Of a stretch of 64,000 nucleotides of DNA, positions 53,176 to 62,442 are shown in pieces. The position numbers and the translations under genes are program-made. The stretch comes from Devosia sp. Root635 (GTDB lineage Bacteria; Pseudomonadota; Alphaproteobacteria; Rhizobiales; Devosiaceae), in NCBI RefSeq assembly GCF_001427605.1, contig NZ_LMGZ01000006.1, positions 44,090 to 108,089 on the forward strand, in the 5' to 3' direction. Each line of letters begins with the position of its first letter. The first letter of the stretch is position 1. The notes beneath the pieces are model-generated. The model was not told where the DNA came from. It saw nothing but the letters and a program-made list of their open reading frames with translations, and did not search any database.

Positions 53176-53733
53176 GTGAGCCACCCCTTGTCCTGCACGC
53201 GCACCGCCGCGGTCTTGCTCGCGCTCTGCGCCGCATCGGTCCCCGCCGCGGCGTCCGAAATTGCCGCCTGCACACTCTCCGCCTGGTCGAACGATACAGA
53301 CACGAACGGGCTCAATATCCGGGCCGGCGCCGGAAGCGATACCGCGATCATCGGCCAGATCCCTGTCGGCGGCGAAGTCTCGATCACAGGGGAGAAGGAT
53401 GGCTGGTTCAGGATCGATCACGCCGTGCTGATCGACTACGAAACAGACGACACCACCGACGTTTTTGCCGGCGAGGGCTGGGTTTCCGGGCGGATGCTCG
53501 GCCTTGTCCTGCATGACGATTTACATGCCGCCCCCTCGGACGACAGCCCGGTCGTGGCTCGTCTGTTCCACGAGGATGCAAACGGAAACGTGTCGGGGGC
53601 GGATTCGTTTGGCGTTACCAGCTTGCTCACCTGCCAGGGAGACTGGGTCGAGGTCGAAGGCACGTTCTTTGGCACCCCCTTGACCGGCTGGGCGACCCGG
53701 ACCTGCTCAAACCAGGTGACCACCTGCTCCTGA
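53176..53733 (+). CDS. secreted SH3b-domain protein
   Basis: 185 residues from a GTG at 53176, chosen because GGGAGG lies five bases before it and it yields a signal peptide (SHPLSCTRTAAVLLALCAASVPAAAS). An ATG at 53125, directly after the tRNA, would add 17 residues without a ribosome site. The SH3b module is GLNIRAGAGSDTAIIGQIPVGGEVSITGEKDGWFRID; the second half (about 110-185) has four Cys with the N-terminal one and may be a second, degenerate SH3b. Probably a periplasmic wall-binding protein. Confidence 0.75.
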   Translation: MSHPLSCTRTAAVLLALCAASVPAAASEIAACTLSAWSNDTDTNGLNIRAGAGSDTAIIGQIPVGGEVSITGEKDGWFRIDHAVLIDYETDDTTDVFAGEGWVSGRMLGLVLHDDLHAAPSDDSPVVARLFHEDANGNVSGADSFGVTSLLTCQGDWVEVEGTFFGTPLTGWATRTCSNQVTTCS

Positions 53734-53863
53734 CGTCTGCCCCGGCCCGCATACCCGCCATGCACCGCGATTTTTGCCGCATCACACGCTCGCCCCTTGC
53801 CATGGGCCATGCCCGACTATATTCACGGCCGGCATATAGTCTTGCCCGGGGCGGGTGGTTTCA

Positions 53864-54520
53864 ATGGTCGATTTCGAGCGCGCGCGGGCGCAGATGGTGG
53901 AAAGCCAGTTGCGCGGCGGCGGCGTCACCAGCGCGCCCATCCTTGCCCGCATGCGTGCCATTCCGCGCGAGAATTTCGTCGCGCCCGATCGTCGCGACGT
54001 GGCTTATCTCGACGCGATCCAATGGCTTGGTGACAAGGCCTCCGGCCGCTTCATGGCCGCGCCCGCCACCCTGGCGAAATTGCTCAAGCTCGCTGAAATC
54101 ACCGAAAGCGAAACCGTACTCGATATTGGTGCCGGCACCGGCTATTCCACCGCGGTCATTGCCGGCCTTGCCGCCTCCGTCGTCGGCCTCGAGCCCGATG
54201 CAGAGCTCGCGGCAGCGGCTTCCACCAATCTCGTCGCGCTCGGTCTGGCCAATGCCGCGATTGTCGCTGGCGAAATCGAGCGTCTCGGCGCAGCCCGCTT
54301 CGATGTCGTTCTGGTGCAGGGCGCGCTCGATCGCGTGCCGGACGCTTTTTTTGCCGCATTGGCCGACGGAGGGCGCCTCGTGGCGCTCATTCGCGCCGGG
54401 GCGGTTTCTGTGGCCCATGTTTTCGTGAAGTCGGGCAGGGGCGTGACGGCCCGGGCCGAGTTCAATGCCTTCCTGCCGCCGCTCTTTGCGGCGCGGGCCA
54501 GTGAGGAATTTGTGTTTTGA
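53864..54520 (+). CDS. pcm: protein-L-isoaspartate O-methyltransferase family protein
   Basis: 218 residues. DFERARAQMVESQLRGGGVTS and RENFVAPDRRDVAYLD are PCMT N-terminal marks; the SAM loop is VLDIGAGTGYSTAVIAGLA. The usual substrate motif after RxxFV (normally a Y-D-D/N-x-P run) is altered, as in the rhizobial subgroup that stands before tolC. It may therefore methylate something other than isoaspartyl residues. An in-frame GTG at 53855 is another possible start. Confidence 0.85.
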   Translation: MVDFERARAQMVESQLRGGGVTSAPILARMRAIPRENFVAPDRRDVAYLDAIQWLGDKASGRFMAAPATLAKLLKLAEITESETVLDIGAGTGYSTAVIAGLAASVVGLEPDAELAAAASTNLVALGLANAAIVAGEIERLGAARFDVVLVQGALDRVPDAFFAALADGGRLVALIRAGAVSVAHVFVKSGRGVTARAEFNAFLPPLFAARASEEFVF

Positions 54521-54656
54521 GGCGATGCTACCGGTCGGTGTTGCCGCTGAGGCACGGGGCCGGATGAATCGCACATTAATGTTTCGTAGGGATTGCCGCG
54601 GCCGGTTGTCTACCCCATGTGCCGCGCATAGAGTTTCGGGGTTTTGGAGGCGGGCA

Positions 54657-56012
54657 ATGGGTTTTCGCGTTAAATTGGTCGCCAGTGCGCTGGCTTTGGC
54701 TCTTGCAGCCGTTTCGGTGGGTGGCGCGCAGGCGCAGTCGATCACACAGGCGCTGACGATCGCCTACGATCACGCGCCCGATCTGCAGGCGGCACTGCTC
54801 AGCGCCAAATCCGCGGCGGAAAATGTGGCCCTGGCGCAGGCCGGCAAGCGGCCGCAGATCAACGCTTCGATCAGCGGTGGCCATGGCTGGAGCCTGGTCG
54901 GCGGCAGTGTGACCGAGGGGGACTCCCTGTCCACCGAATTGACCTACGGCCAGGTTATTTTTGACAATTTCAAGACCGACGCGCAGATCGAGGCAGCGCG
55001 CGCCGGCGCCGAAGCCGCCGAATACCAGATCCGCGATACCGAGCAGACGGTGCTGCTTGCGGTTGTCGATGCCTATATGTCGGTGCTGAATGGCCGCCAA
55101 CTGGTCGCCCTCCGGCAGGAAAACGTCAGCTTCTTCCAGGCGCAGTTGCAGTCGGCAAAGGACCGGCTCGATGTCGGCGAGGGTACCCGTATCGACGTGG
55201 CGCAGGCCGAAGCCCGGTTGTCGCAGGGCGACGCCAGCTATCGCGCCGCCGTGAGCAGTCTCGAAATCAGCCAGGCGACGTTCCAGCGCTATGTCGGTGC
55301 GGCGCCGCAGAACCTGGATGCTTCGCATAATTATGGTCGCCTGATCCCCGCCAGCCTGCAGGCTGCCATTTCCGCGGCCGAAACCGATCACCCGGCGATC
55401 CTGCTCTCCAAGGCGACCATTCGCGCTGCCCAGGCCAATACGGATACGGCCCAGGCCGCCTTCGGCCCGACCGCATCGATCAACGGCTCGATCGGCAGCA
55501 GCTGGAAGGACTCGCCGGGCGACGGTTTCAATGCATCTGTTGGTTTTCGGATCAGCATTCCACTCTACAATGGCGGCGCCATCGGCGCCAATGTGCGCAA
55601 GGCCAATATCGAGCAGATCAAGTCCGAGGTCACAGCAATGTCGACCTATGACAAGATTCGCGAGGCGGTGATTTCCGCCTGGGCCGGCATCCAGAGCGCC
55701 GACGCGCAGATTTCCGCGGCCAATGCCGCGGTTTCCGCCGGCCGCACCGTGCTCGACGGCGTCATCCAGGAGCGCGACCTCGGCACGCGGACCACGCTGG
55801 ACGTGCTCAATGCCCAGGCCGAATTGACCACGGCGCGCGAAAGCCTAATCAACGCCTCGACCAACAAGGTCATGGCCACTTTCTCGCTGCTCTCGGCCAT
55901 GGGTCACCTGACCGCGACCGATCTGGCGCTGAATGTTCAGGTCAAGTCGGCCGTGCAGTATAATCAGGCCGTCGATGACGTCTGGCAGGAATTGCGCACC
56001 GTCGCCGACTGA
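54657..56012 (+). CDS. tolC: TolC-family outer-membrane efflux protein
   Basis: 451 residues. GGAGG before the ATG and the signal peptide GFRVKLVASALALALAAVSVGGAQAQ fix the start. Two related OEP halves follow: the first from SITQALTIAYDHAPDLQAAL, the second from about 240 (ISAAETDHPAILLSKATIRAAQA), each with long coiled helices and short beta parts (LSTELTYGQVIFD; FRISIPLYNGG). It forms the outer-membrane duct for type I secretion and RND pumps. Its place after pcm and before popZ is the common rhizobial order. Confidence 0.95.
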   Translation: MGFRVKLVASALALALAAVSVGGAQAQSITQALTIAYDHAPDLQAALLSAKSAAENVALAQAGKRPQINASISGGHGWSLVGGSVTEGDSLSTELTYGQVIFDNFKTDAQIEAARAGAEAAEYQIRDTEQTVLLAVVDAYMSVLNGRQLVALRQENVSFFQAQLQSAKDRLDVGEGTRIDVAQAEARLSQGDASYRAAVSSLEISQATFQRYVGAAPQNLDASHNYGRLIPASLQAAISAAETDHPAILLSKATIRAAQANTDTAQAAFGPTASINGSIGSSWKDSPGDGFNASVGFRISIPLYNGGAIGANVRKANIEQIKSEVTAMSTYDKIREAVISAWAGIQSADAQISAANAAVSAGRTVLDGVIQERDLGTRTTLDVLNAQAELTTARESLINASTNKVMATFSLLSAMGHLTATDLALNVQVKSAVQYNQAVDDVWQELRTVAD

Positions 56013-56016
56013 TCGA

Positions 56017-56039
56017 GCGCTTCGCGCAGGCCGTTTTTT
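56017..56039 (+). terminator. possible terminator after tolC
   Basis: GCGC-TTC-GCGC, then six bases and TTTTTT, five bases after the stop. The stem is short, so this is tentative. Confidence 0.4.
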
Positions 56040-56271
56040 CGGTAAACTGCGTCCGCTGTCTTTGCTGTTCTGCAATCTCTTGCATCCAGCGTCATTATCG
56101 AGCCGTGGTGGTCGGGTCATGCCTGGCCACAACTTTTAGTGGAAGACCGGCTTGAGCCATGCTGTGGCGATTCCTAATTGCGACGGCTGGCGCTAAGGTG
56201 TTGGTGACGAATCAGGTTGGCGGCACCGGCGGATGCTGCGGTCGGTTCGGGCGCACGAGTAAGAGGCACTG

Positions 56272-56979
56272 ATGAACAAGCCGGCACCCAAAGAACCCTC
56301 CATGGACGAAATCCTGTCGTCCATCAGGCAGATCATTGCCGATGACGATGCCGCCGGGGTGCCGCGCCGTCCGACAATTCAGGCCGCGCCCCCCCCGATG
56401 CAGGCCACTCCGGCCCGCCCCATGGCGGACTCGCTGGATCGTGATCTGAGTGACATGCTCGACGATATCGAGCCGCTGGCGCTCTCGCCCAACCAGATCG
56501 TCGACAAGGGCGAGGACGATATCGGCGGTTTCAGCTTCGACTCCATCCTGGCCGATACCGAGACCGAGGAGCCTTCCGCCGCCGCCGCGCCGCAACTGGT
56601 CGAGCCGGACGATATCACCTTCGACATCGCCGAGCCGGCCGAGGAAGAAGAGTTGCCCGCCTTCGACCCGCCGCCGATGGCCGTTCGGGAGCCCGAGCCG
56701 CGTGTGCAGGCCAGCGTCGCCCAGGCCGCGCCGCTGCCCGATCCGTCCCTGTCCAGCGATATGGCCGACCAATTGCTCGGCCCCGCCACCCAAGCCGCCG
56801 TGCGCAGCTCCATCACCAAGCTCAATGGCCTGGGCCTCGGCAATGCCGGCGCCACCATCGAGTCGCTGATGCGCGACATGCTCCGCCCCATGCTCAAGGA
56901 ATGGCTGGACGAAAACCTGCCTTCCGTCGTCGAGCGCATGGTGGAACGCGAAATCACCCGCGTCTCCCGCGGGGAATAG
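56272..56979 (+). CDS. popZ: polar organizing protein PopZ (DUF2497)
   Basis: 235 residues. The N-terminal helix EPSMDEILSSIRQIIADDD and C-terminal helices IESLMRDMLRPMLKEWLDEN and LPSVVERMVEREITRVSR are the conserved PopZ regions; between them (about 30-165) is a Pro- and Asp/Glu-rich disordered stretch, as in the family. It self-assembles at the cell pole, holds the chromosome origin and recruits cell-cycle proteins. It stands between tolC and valS as in many relatives. Confidence 0.95.
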   Translation: MNKPAPKEPSMDEILSSIRQIIADDDAAGVPRRPTIQAAPPPMQATPARPMADSLDRDLSDMLDDIEPLALSPNQIVDKGEDDIGGFSFDSILADTETEEPSAAAAPQLVEPDDITFDIAEPAEEEELPAFDPPPMAVREPEPRVQASVAQAAPLPDPSLSSDMADQLLGPATQAAVRSSITKLNGLGLGNAGATIESLMRDMLRPMLKEWLDENLPSVVERMVEREITRVSRGE

Positions 56980-57024
56980 GCGTCCGGGAGTTTGACTGTC
57001 ACTCGTTGCTCCCCACTTACCGAT

Positions 57025-57050
57025 CGTCACCCTCGGGCTTGACCCGAGGG
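57025..57050. repeat. family C palindromic repeat, left of the GIY-YIG gene
   Basis: CGTCACCCTCGGGCTTGACC followed by CGAGGG: an imperfect palindrome by itself (CCCTCGGG ... CCCGAGGG). An inverted copy (25 of 26 bases) lies at 57366-57391 on the other side of the nuclease gene. It is followed by CTCTGCACTT, also found at the gene-less copy (CGCTGCACTT) at 60.49 kb. Confidence 0.9.
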
Positions 57051-57073
57051 CTCTGCACTTTCAATCTCGCCCC

Positions 57074-57361
57074 GTGGGCGGATACACCTATATTCTTGTA
57101 GATATGCGGCGTGGCCGAACCTATATCGGGGTCACCAATGACCTCGTTCGTCGTGTCCACGAACATCGCGAAGGCGTTGTGGAAGGCTACACCAAGAAAA
57201 ATAACATCAAACGCTTGGTCTATTTCGAGACCCATGACGGTATCGAGCTCGCGATTCAGCGCGAGAAGACACTCAAACGCTGGTATTGGCCGTGGAAGGA
57301 AGCCCTGATCGAGGAGAACAATCCGGACTGGCGCGACCTTTGGGACGAAATCGTCAAGTGA
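57074..57361 (+). CDS. GIY-YIG nuclease-domain protein within repeat element
   Basis: 95 residues, GTG start. GGYTYILVDMRRGRTYIGVT has the GIY and YIG strands (YTYI and TYIG), followed by the conserved R of DLVRRVHEHREG, the catalytic-type Y in EGYTKKNNIKRLVYFE, and the helix ELAIQREKTLKRWYWPWK; NPDWRDLWDEI closes it. This is the small stand-alone UPF0213-like type, common and often multi-copy in alphaproteobacteria. Its DNA is less GC-rich than the flanks. It is bracketed by inverted repeats, 23 bases before the GTG and 4 bases after the stop. Confidence 0.9.
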   Translation: MGGYTYILVDMRRGRTYIGVTNDLVRRVHEHREGVVEGYTKKNNIKRLVYFETHDGIELAIQREKTLKRWYWPWKEALIEENNPDWRDLWDEIVK

Positions 57362-57365
57362 AGAA

Positions 57366-57391
57366 CCCTCGGGTCGAGCCCGAGGGTGACG
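57366..57391. repeat. family C palindromic repeat, right of the GIY-YIG gene
   Basis: CCCTCGGGTCGAGCCCGAGG followed by GTGACG. It is the inverted partner of 57025-57050 with a single A/G change, and is followed by TGTAGTGG, close to TGTGGTGG at the gene-less copy. Confidence 0.9.
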
Positions 57392-57526
57392 TGTAGTGGT
57401 TGTCCCGCCCATCTGCCATGCGCAGTTCCAGTTGACCCCGCATCCCGCATTTGCTTGAAGTCTGCCAACCTGTCTATCCGGCCCGCCAGATACCTCTCGG
57501 CGGGCTGCTGCTGTTGCGAGTGACCA

Positions 57527-60442
57527 ATGCTTGAAAAGTCCTATGAGCCCGGCGCGGTTGAGAACCGCGTCTATGCCGATTGGCTCAAGGCCAATGCCTT
57601 TGCCGCCGGGGCAGGGGCCGCGCCCGGCGCCGAGACCTTCACCATCGTCATTCCCCCGCCCAATGTCACCGGCTCGCTCCATATCGGCCACGCGCTGAAC
57701 AACACGATCCAGGACATTCTCGTCCGCTTCAATCGCATGCTGAAGAAGGACGTGCTCTGGCAGCCCGGCACCGACCATGCCGGCATCGCCACCCAGATGA
57801 TCGTCGAACGCCAGTTGATGGAGCGCCAGCAGCCGGGCCGCCGCGAGATGGGCCGCGAGAAATTCGTCGAGCGCGTGTGGGAATGGAAGGCCGAAAGCGG
57901 CGGCACCATCATGAACCAGCTCAAGCGCCTCGGCGCCTCGGCTGATTTCAGCCGCGAACGCTTCACTATGGGCCAGAACGGCGCTGCCGACGACCAGATG
58001 GTCCGCGCCGTCACCAAGGTCTTCGTCGAGCTGCACCAGCGCGGCCTGATCTATCGTGCCAAGCGCCTGGTCAACTGGCATCCCGGCCTCGAAACCGCCA
58101 TTTCCGACCTCGAAGTCGAGAATATCGAGATCAAGGGCCACATGTGGCACCTGCGCTATCCGCTCGCCGATGGCGTCACCTACCAGTTCCCCATCGCCCA
58201 TGATGAAGACGGCAAGCCCACCGAGTGGGAGACCCGCGATTACATCATCGTCGCCACCACCCGCCCCGAAACCATGCTGGGCGACAGCGGCATCGCCGTT
58301 CACCCCGAAGACGAGCGCTACGCCCCGCTGGTCGGCAAGTTCGTCACCCTGCCGCTGGTCGGTCGCCGCATCCCCATCGTCGCCGACGAATATGCCGACC
58401 CCACCCTGGGCACCGGCGCCGTCAAGATCACGCCGGCCCACGATTTCAACGACTTCGAAGTCGGCACCCGCAACAATCTCGACCAGATCAACGTCTTCAC
58501 AACCGGCGGCGCCATCATCTCGGCCGATTTCATCCCCGAGGCCTATCGCGGCCTCGACCGCTTCGCCGCCCGCAAGGCCATCGTCGCTGACCTGACCGCC
58601 CTGGCAGAAGCCGAACCCACCCGCGGCCTCGATCACATCGAGGACAAGAAGATCATGGTCCCGCATGACGAGAAGTCCAAACTCGTCGTCATCGAGCCCT
58701 TCCTCACCGACCAGTGGTGGGTCAAGGCCGACGTCCTCGCCCAGCCGGCCCTCGCCGCCGTCCGCGAAGGCCGCACCAAATTCGTGCCCGAGCAATACCA
58801 GAACACCTATTTCGCCTGGCTGGAAAACATCAAGCCATGGTGCATTTCCCGCCAGCTCTGGTGGGGCCACCAGATTCCGGCCTGGTACGGGCCGGACCTT
58901 GAGGACGGTATGCAAACGTTGGAGTCGCTAGGCTCCGGGGGCTTGCAGATGAAGACAAAGCCATTCGTCGCTCATAGTGCAGACGAGGCTTTGGCTGAAG
59001 CACGTCAGTATTATGCCAAATATGCGCCCGGTGCAGACGTCATCGTTGGTTCGTCTTCACCTCTCTTCGGCGGCGGTGGGGATCGGGCTGCATCGTTACG
59101 AGTTGGACGCCCCGACACAACCATCGCTCTCTGGCGCGACGAAGACGTGCTCGACACCTGGTTCTCCTCCGCCCTCTGGCCCTTCTCCACTCTGGGCTGG
59201 CCGGACGATACCGAGGCGCTCCGCCGCTACTATCCGACCGACGTTCTCGTCACCGGCTTCGACATCATTTTCTTCTGGGTTGCCAGGATGATGATGATGG
59301 GTCTTGAATTTCTGGATGAAGAGCCGTTCCACACGGTCTACATGCATGCTCTGGTCCGCGACGAGAAGGGCCAGAAGATGAGCAAGACCAAGGGCAACGT
59401 CATCGACCCGCTCCAGCTCATCGATCAATACGGCGCCGACGCCACCCGCTTCACCCTCGCCGCCATGGCCGCACAGGGCCGCGATCTCAAGCTCTCGATC
59501 CAGCGTGTGGAAGGCTATCGCAACTTCGTCACCAAGATCTGGAACGCCGCCCGCTTCCTCGAAATGAACGAGTGCCGCCGCGTCGAGGGGTACGATCCCA
59601 AGACCAACAAGCTCCCGCTCAATCGCTGGATCGTTGGCGCCACCGCGCGTGGCGCCGCCGCCGTCACCCAGGGCATTGTCGACTACAAGTTCAACGAAGC
59701 CGCCAATGCCGCCTATGATTTCACCTGGGGCACCTTCTGCGACTGGTATGTCGAATTCGCCAAGCCTGTGCTGATGGGCGAGGACGAGGCCGCCAAGGCC
59801 GAAACCCGCGCCACCGCGGCCTGGGCCCTCGACCAGATCCTCGCCATCCTCCACCCCTTCATGCCCTTCGTCACCGAAGAGCTGTGGGCCGAAACCGGCA
59901 AATTCGGCGCCCCGCGCCAGTCCATGCTGATCCTGAGCTCCTGGCCCGACCTGTCCGGCCTCGAAGATGCTGCCGCCGATGCCGACCTCACCTGGCTCAT
60001 CGACGTCATCACCAATGTCCGCTCGGTCCGCTCGGAGATGAACGTTCCCGCCGGCGCCAAGCTGCAAATGGTCGTCGTCGGGGCAGGGGAAGAGACCCTG
60101 CGCCGCCTCGTCGCCGGCACCTCGCTGATCACGCGCCTAGCCCGCCTCGAGGAAATCTCGCCGCAATCAGAGGTCCCCGGCGAATCCGCCCAGTTCGTCG
60201 TCGGCGAAGCCACCTTTGCCCTGCCGCTGGCGGGCGTCATCGACATCGCTGCCGAAAAGGTCCGCCTCGAAAAGGAAGTGACCAAGCTCGACGCCGAAAT
60301 CGCCCAGATCGACAAGAAGCTCGGCAACGAGCAATTCGTCGCCAAGGCCCCCGAAGAGGTCATCGAGGAACAAAAAGCCCGCCGCGAAGCCGCCGTGGAA
60401 CGGCGGCATCATATTCTCGAAGCGCTGAAGCGCCTGAGCTGA
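57527..60442 (+). CDS. valS: valyl-tRNA synthetase
   Basis: 971 residues. HIGH motif GSLHIGHALNN (about 47); KMSKS motif KMSKTKGNVIDP (about 620), with T for the last S; the editing domain has ATTRPETMLGDSGIAVHPED; the tRNA-binding region and a C-terminal coiled coil (AAEKVRLEKEVTKLDAEIAQ) are complete. Between GHQIPAWYG (about 453) and DEDVLDTWF (about 536) it has about 91 residues against about 37 in the E. coli enzyme; that part is less GC-rich than the rest. The essential sequence is otherwise normal. Confidence 0.96.
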   Translation: MLEKSYEPGAVENRVYADWLKANAFAAGAGAAPGAETFTIVIPPPNVTGSLHIGHALNNTIQDILVRFNRMLKKDVLWQPGTDHAGIATQMIVERQLMERQQPGRREMGREKFVERVWEWKAESGGTIMNQLKRLGASADFSRERFTMGQNGAADDQMVRAVTKVFVELHQRGLIYRAKRLVNWHPGLETAISDLEVENIEIKGHMWHLRYPLADGVTYQFPIAHDEDGKPTEWETRDYIIVATTRPETMLGDSGIAVHPEDERYAPLVGKFVTLPLVGRRIPIVADEYADPTLGTGAVKITPAHDFNDFEVGTRNNLDQINVFTTGGAIISADFIPEAYRGLDRFAARKAIVADLTALAEAEPTRGLDHIEDKKIMVPHDEKSKLVVIEPFLTDQWWVKADVLAQPALAAVREGRTKFVPEQYQNTYFAWLENIKPWCISRQLWWGHQIPAWYGPDLEDGMQTLESLGSGGLQMKTKPFVAHSADEALAEARQYYAKYAPGADVIVGSSSPLFGGGGDRAASLRVGRPDTTIALWRDEDVLDTWFSSALWPFSTLGWPDDTEALRRYYPTDVLVTGFDIIFFWVARMMMMGLEFLDEEPFHTVYMHALVRDEKGQKMSKTKGNVIDPLQLIDQYGADATRFTLAAMAAQGRDLKLSIQRVEGYRNFVTKIWNAARFLEMNECRRVEGYDPKTNKLPLNRWIVGATARGAAAVTQGIVDYKFNEAANAAYDFTWGTFCDWYVEFAKPVLMGEDEAAKAETRATAAWALDQILAILHPFMPFVTEELWAETGKFGAPRQSMLILSSWPDLSGLEDAAADADLTWLIDVITNVRSVRSEMNVPAGAKLQMVVVGAGEETLRRLVAGTSLITRLARLEEISPQSEVPGESAQFVVGEATFALPLAGVIDIAAEKVRLEKEVTKLDAEIAQIDKKLGNEQFVAKAPEEVIEEQKARREAAVERRHHILEALKRLS

Positions 60443-60465
60443 GGGCGAGTTTCCCCAAACGCGAT

Positions 60466-60551
60466 CGTCACCCTCGGGCTTGACCCGAGGGCGCTGCACT
60501 TGACGATAGCACAGCAAGTATAGAGCCCTCGGGTCAAGCCCGAGGGTGACG
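60466..60551. repeat. family C palindrome pair without a gene
   Basis: Left copy 60466-60491 and right copy 60526-60551 are exact inverted complements over 26 bases, separated by 34 bases. They share flanking words with the GIY-YIG element (CTGCACTT inside left; TGTGGTGG versus TGTAGTGG outside right). It lies between the convergent valS and ABC exporter genes. Confidence 0.9.
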
Positions 60552-60591
60552 TGTGGTGGGTGGGCGCCATCGCGTCCACCCCTCCCGCCGC

Positions 60592-62442
60592 TCAAATACG
60601 CCCCTGCACCCGATGCAGCCCGGCATAAAGCCCATCCGCCGCCATCAGCGCCTCATGCGTCCCTTCCTCGCCGATCCCCTCCGGCGTCAGCACCAGAATC
60701 CGGTCCGCATGGCGCACCGTCGACAGCCGATGGGCAATCACCAATGTCGTCCGCCCCGCCGCCAGCGTCAGCAGCGCCTGCTGCACCGCCCGCTCGCTCT
60801 CATTGTCCAGCGCGCTGGTCGCCTCGTCGAAGATCAGCACCGCCGGGTTCTTGAGAAACGCTCTTGCGATAGTCAGCCGCTGCTTCTGCCCGCCCGACAG
60901 CTTCACCCCGCGTTGCCCGATATCGGTGTCATATCCATCCGGCAGGTCCATGATGAACTCATGCGCATTGGCCGCCTTCGCGGCAGCGACCAGCGCCGCG
61001 TCGCTGGCCTCCGGCCGCCCATAGCGCAGGTTTTCCGCCACCGTGCCGCTGAACAGATACACATCCTGCTGCACCACGCCGACGCTGCGCCGCAACGAGT
61101 CCAGCGTCACATCGCGCACATCCTTGCCGTCGATACTGATGGCCCCGCCGCTCACCTCGTAAAACCGCGGGATCAGCGCACAAAGCGTGCTCTTGCCGAC
61201 GCCCGATGATCCCACCAGGGCCACGAATTCCCCCGGCTTGATATCGAGCGACAGCCCGGCGAACACCGGCGCTCCCCCATCGCCATAGCCGAAATCCACA
61301 TCGCGGAACGAAATCGCCCCGCGAACCGGGCCGATATCCAACGCATCAGGCGCGTCGGCAATGTCGGGCTGCTCCTCCAGCAACTCCATGGCGCGTACGA
61401 AGCCGGTTGCCCCCTCCTGCCAGAGCCGGATGAAGTTATCCAGCCGCCGCACCGGGTCGACCAAAACCCCCACGCAGAGCAGGAAGGTCAGCATCTCCGC
61501 CACCGTCAATTCGGCATGCAGGATGCGAATGGCCCCGCCCACGATGACCATGATAGTCACCAATTGGGCAAAGCCGTCCATGCCGACCCAGAGCAGGGCC
61601 TCGCTGCGATAGCCGTCGCTGCGGCTGCGCAGGAAGTTCCGGTTCTCGACCTCGAACCGCTCCAGTTCCATCGACTCGTTGGCGAAGGATTGCACCACGC
61701 GCACTCCGCCCAGCGCACCCTCTACCCGCTCGTTGATTGCCGCTATCCGCTCCTTGGTGGTCTTGAGCGCCACATTCATCCGCCGGTTGAAATGCCGCGC
61801 ATAGAGCACGGCCGGCGGCACCAGCAGCGCGATCAGCCCTGCCAGCACCGGATCGATGATCGTCAGCACCGTCATCGCGCCGCCGAATTTCAGCACGCTG
61901 ATGGCAAGGTCTTCCGGGCCGTGGTGGAACAATTCGCCCAGCCACAGCGAATCGTTGCTGATGCGGCTCATCAATTGCCCCACGCGCTGCCGGTCATAGA
62001 AGCTGAACGACAGCTTCTGGCAGTGCTCGAACAGTTCCTTGCGCACATCGGCCTCGATCCGCGCGCCCATCACGTGGCCCCGGTAGTCGACGAAATAGGT
62101 GGCCAGCGACTGCACGAGGAACACGGCGAGCATGATGCTGCCCATGCCCAGGATTTGCGTCAGCGCGTCGTCGGCCTCGGCCAGCGCCGGCAGGCGCGTG
62201 GTGATGTAGCTGGCGCAAAGCGGCAGGGCGATTGCACTGGCCGCGACCAGCATCGCACAGGCCAGGTCCGCCAGCAGCAGCGGCACATAGGGGCGATAAT
62301 AGCCGACGAACTTTCGGGCGCGCGCCATCGCGCGACCGGGATCGCTATCCCGGTTTCCCGTCAGCCTGGCGAGAAGTTTGAAGAAGCGGTGGTTACGGCC
62401 GGCGTCGCTGCGCTGCTCCGTCCACGAATGTTGAGACTGCAT
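60592..62442 (-). CDS. ABC transporter, fused permease/ATPase (MsbA-like exporter)
   Basis: 616 residues. A six-helix exporter membrane domain (about 55-340) precedes the ATPase domain: Walker A GSSGVGKST (about 410), signature VKLSGGQKQRLTIARAFLK (about 513), Walker B VLIFDEATSALD, switch VIAHRLSTV. It works as a homodimer for lipids, polysaccharides or drugs. An in-frame stop lies directly before the ATG. The nearest ribosome-like site (AGGA) is 11 bases away, and a short frame with a strong site overlaps this start. Confidence 0.93.
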   Translation of the reverse strand: MQSQHSWTEQRSDAGRNHRFFKLLARLTGNRDSDPGRAMARARKFVGYYRPYVPLLLADLACAMLVAASAIALPLCASYITTRLPALAEADDALTQILGMGSIMLAVFLVQSLATYFVDYRGHVMGARIEADVRKELFEHCQKLSFSFYDRQRVGQLMSRISNDSLWLGELFHHGPEDLAISVLKFGGAMTVLTIIDPVLAGLIALLVPPAVLYARHFNRRMNVALKTTKERIAAINERVEGALGGVRVVQSFANESMELERFEVENRNFLRSRSDGYRSEALLWVGMDGFAQLVTIMVIVGGAIRILHAELTVAEMLTFLLCVGVLVDPVRRLDNFIRLWQEGATGFVRAMELLEEQPDIADAPDALDIGPVRGAISFRDVDFGYGDGGAPVFAGLSLDIKPGEFVALVGSSGVGKSTLCALIPRFYEVSGGAISIDGKDVRDVTLDSLRRSVGVVQQDVYLFSGTVAENLRYGRPEASDAALVAAAKAANAHEFIMDLPDGYDTDIGQRGVKLSGGQKQRLTIARAFLKNPAVLIFDEATSALDNESERAVQQALLTLAAGRTTLVIAHRLSTVRHADRILVLTPEGIGEEGTHEALMAADGLYAGLHRVQGRI

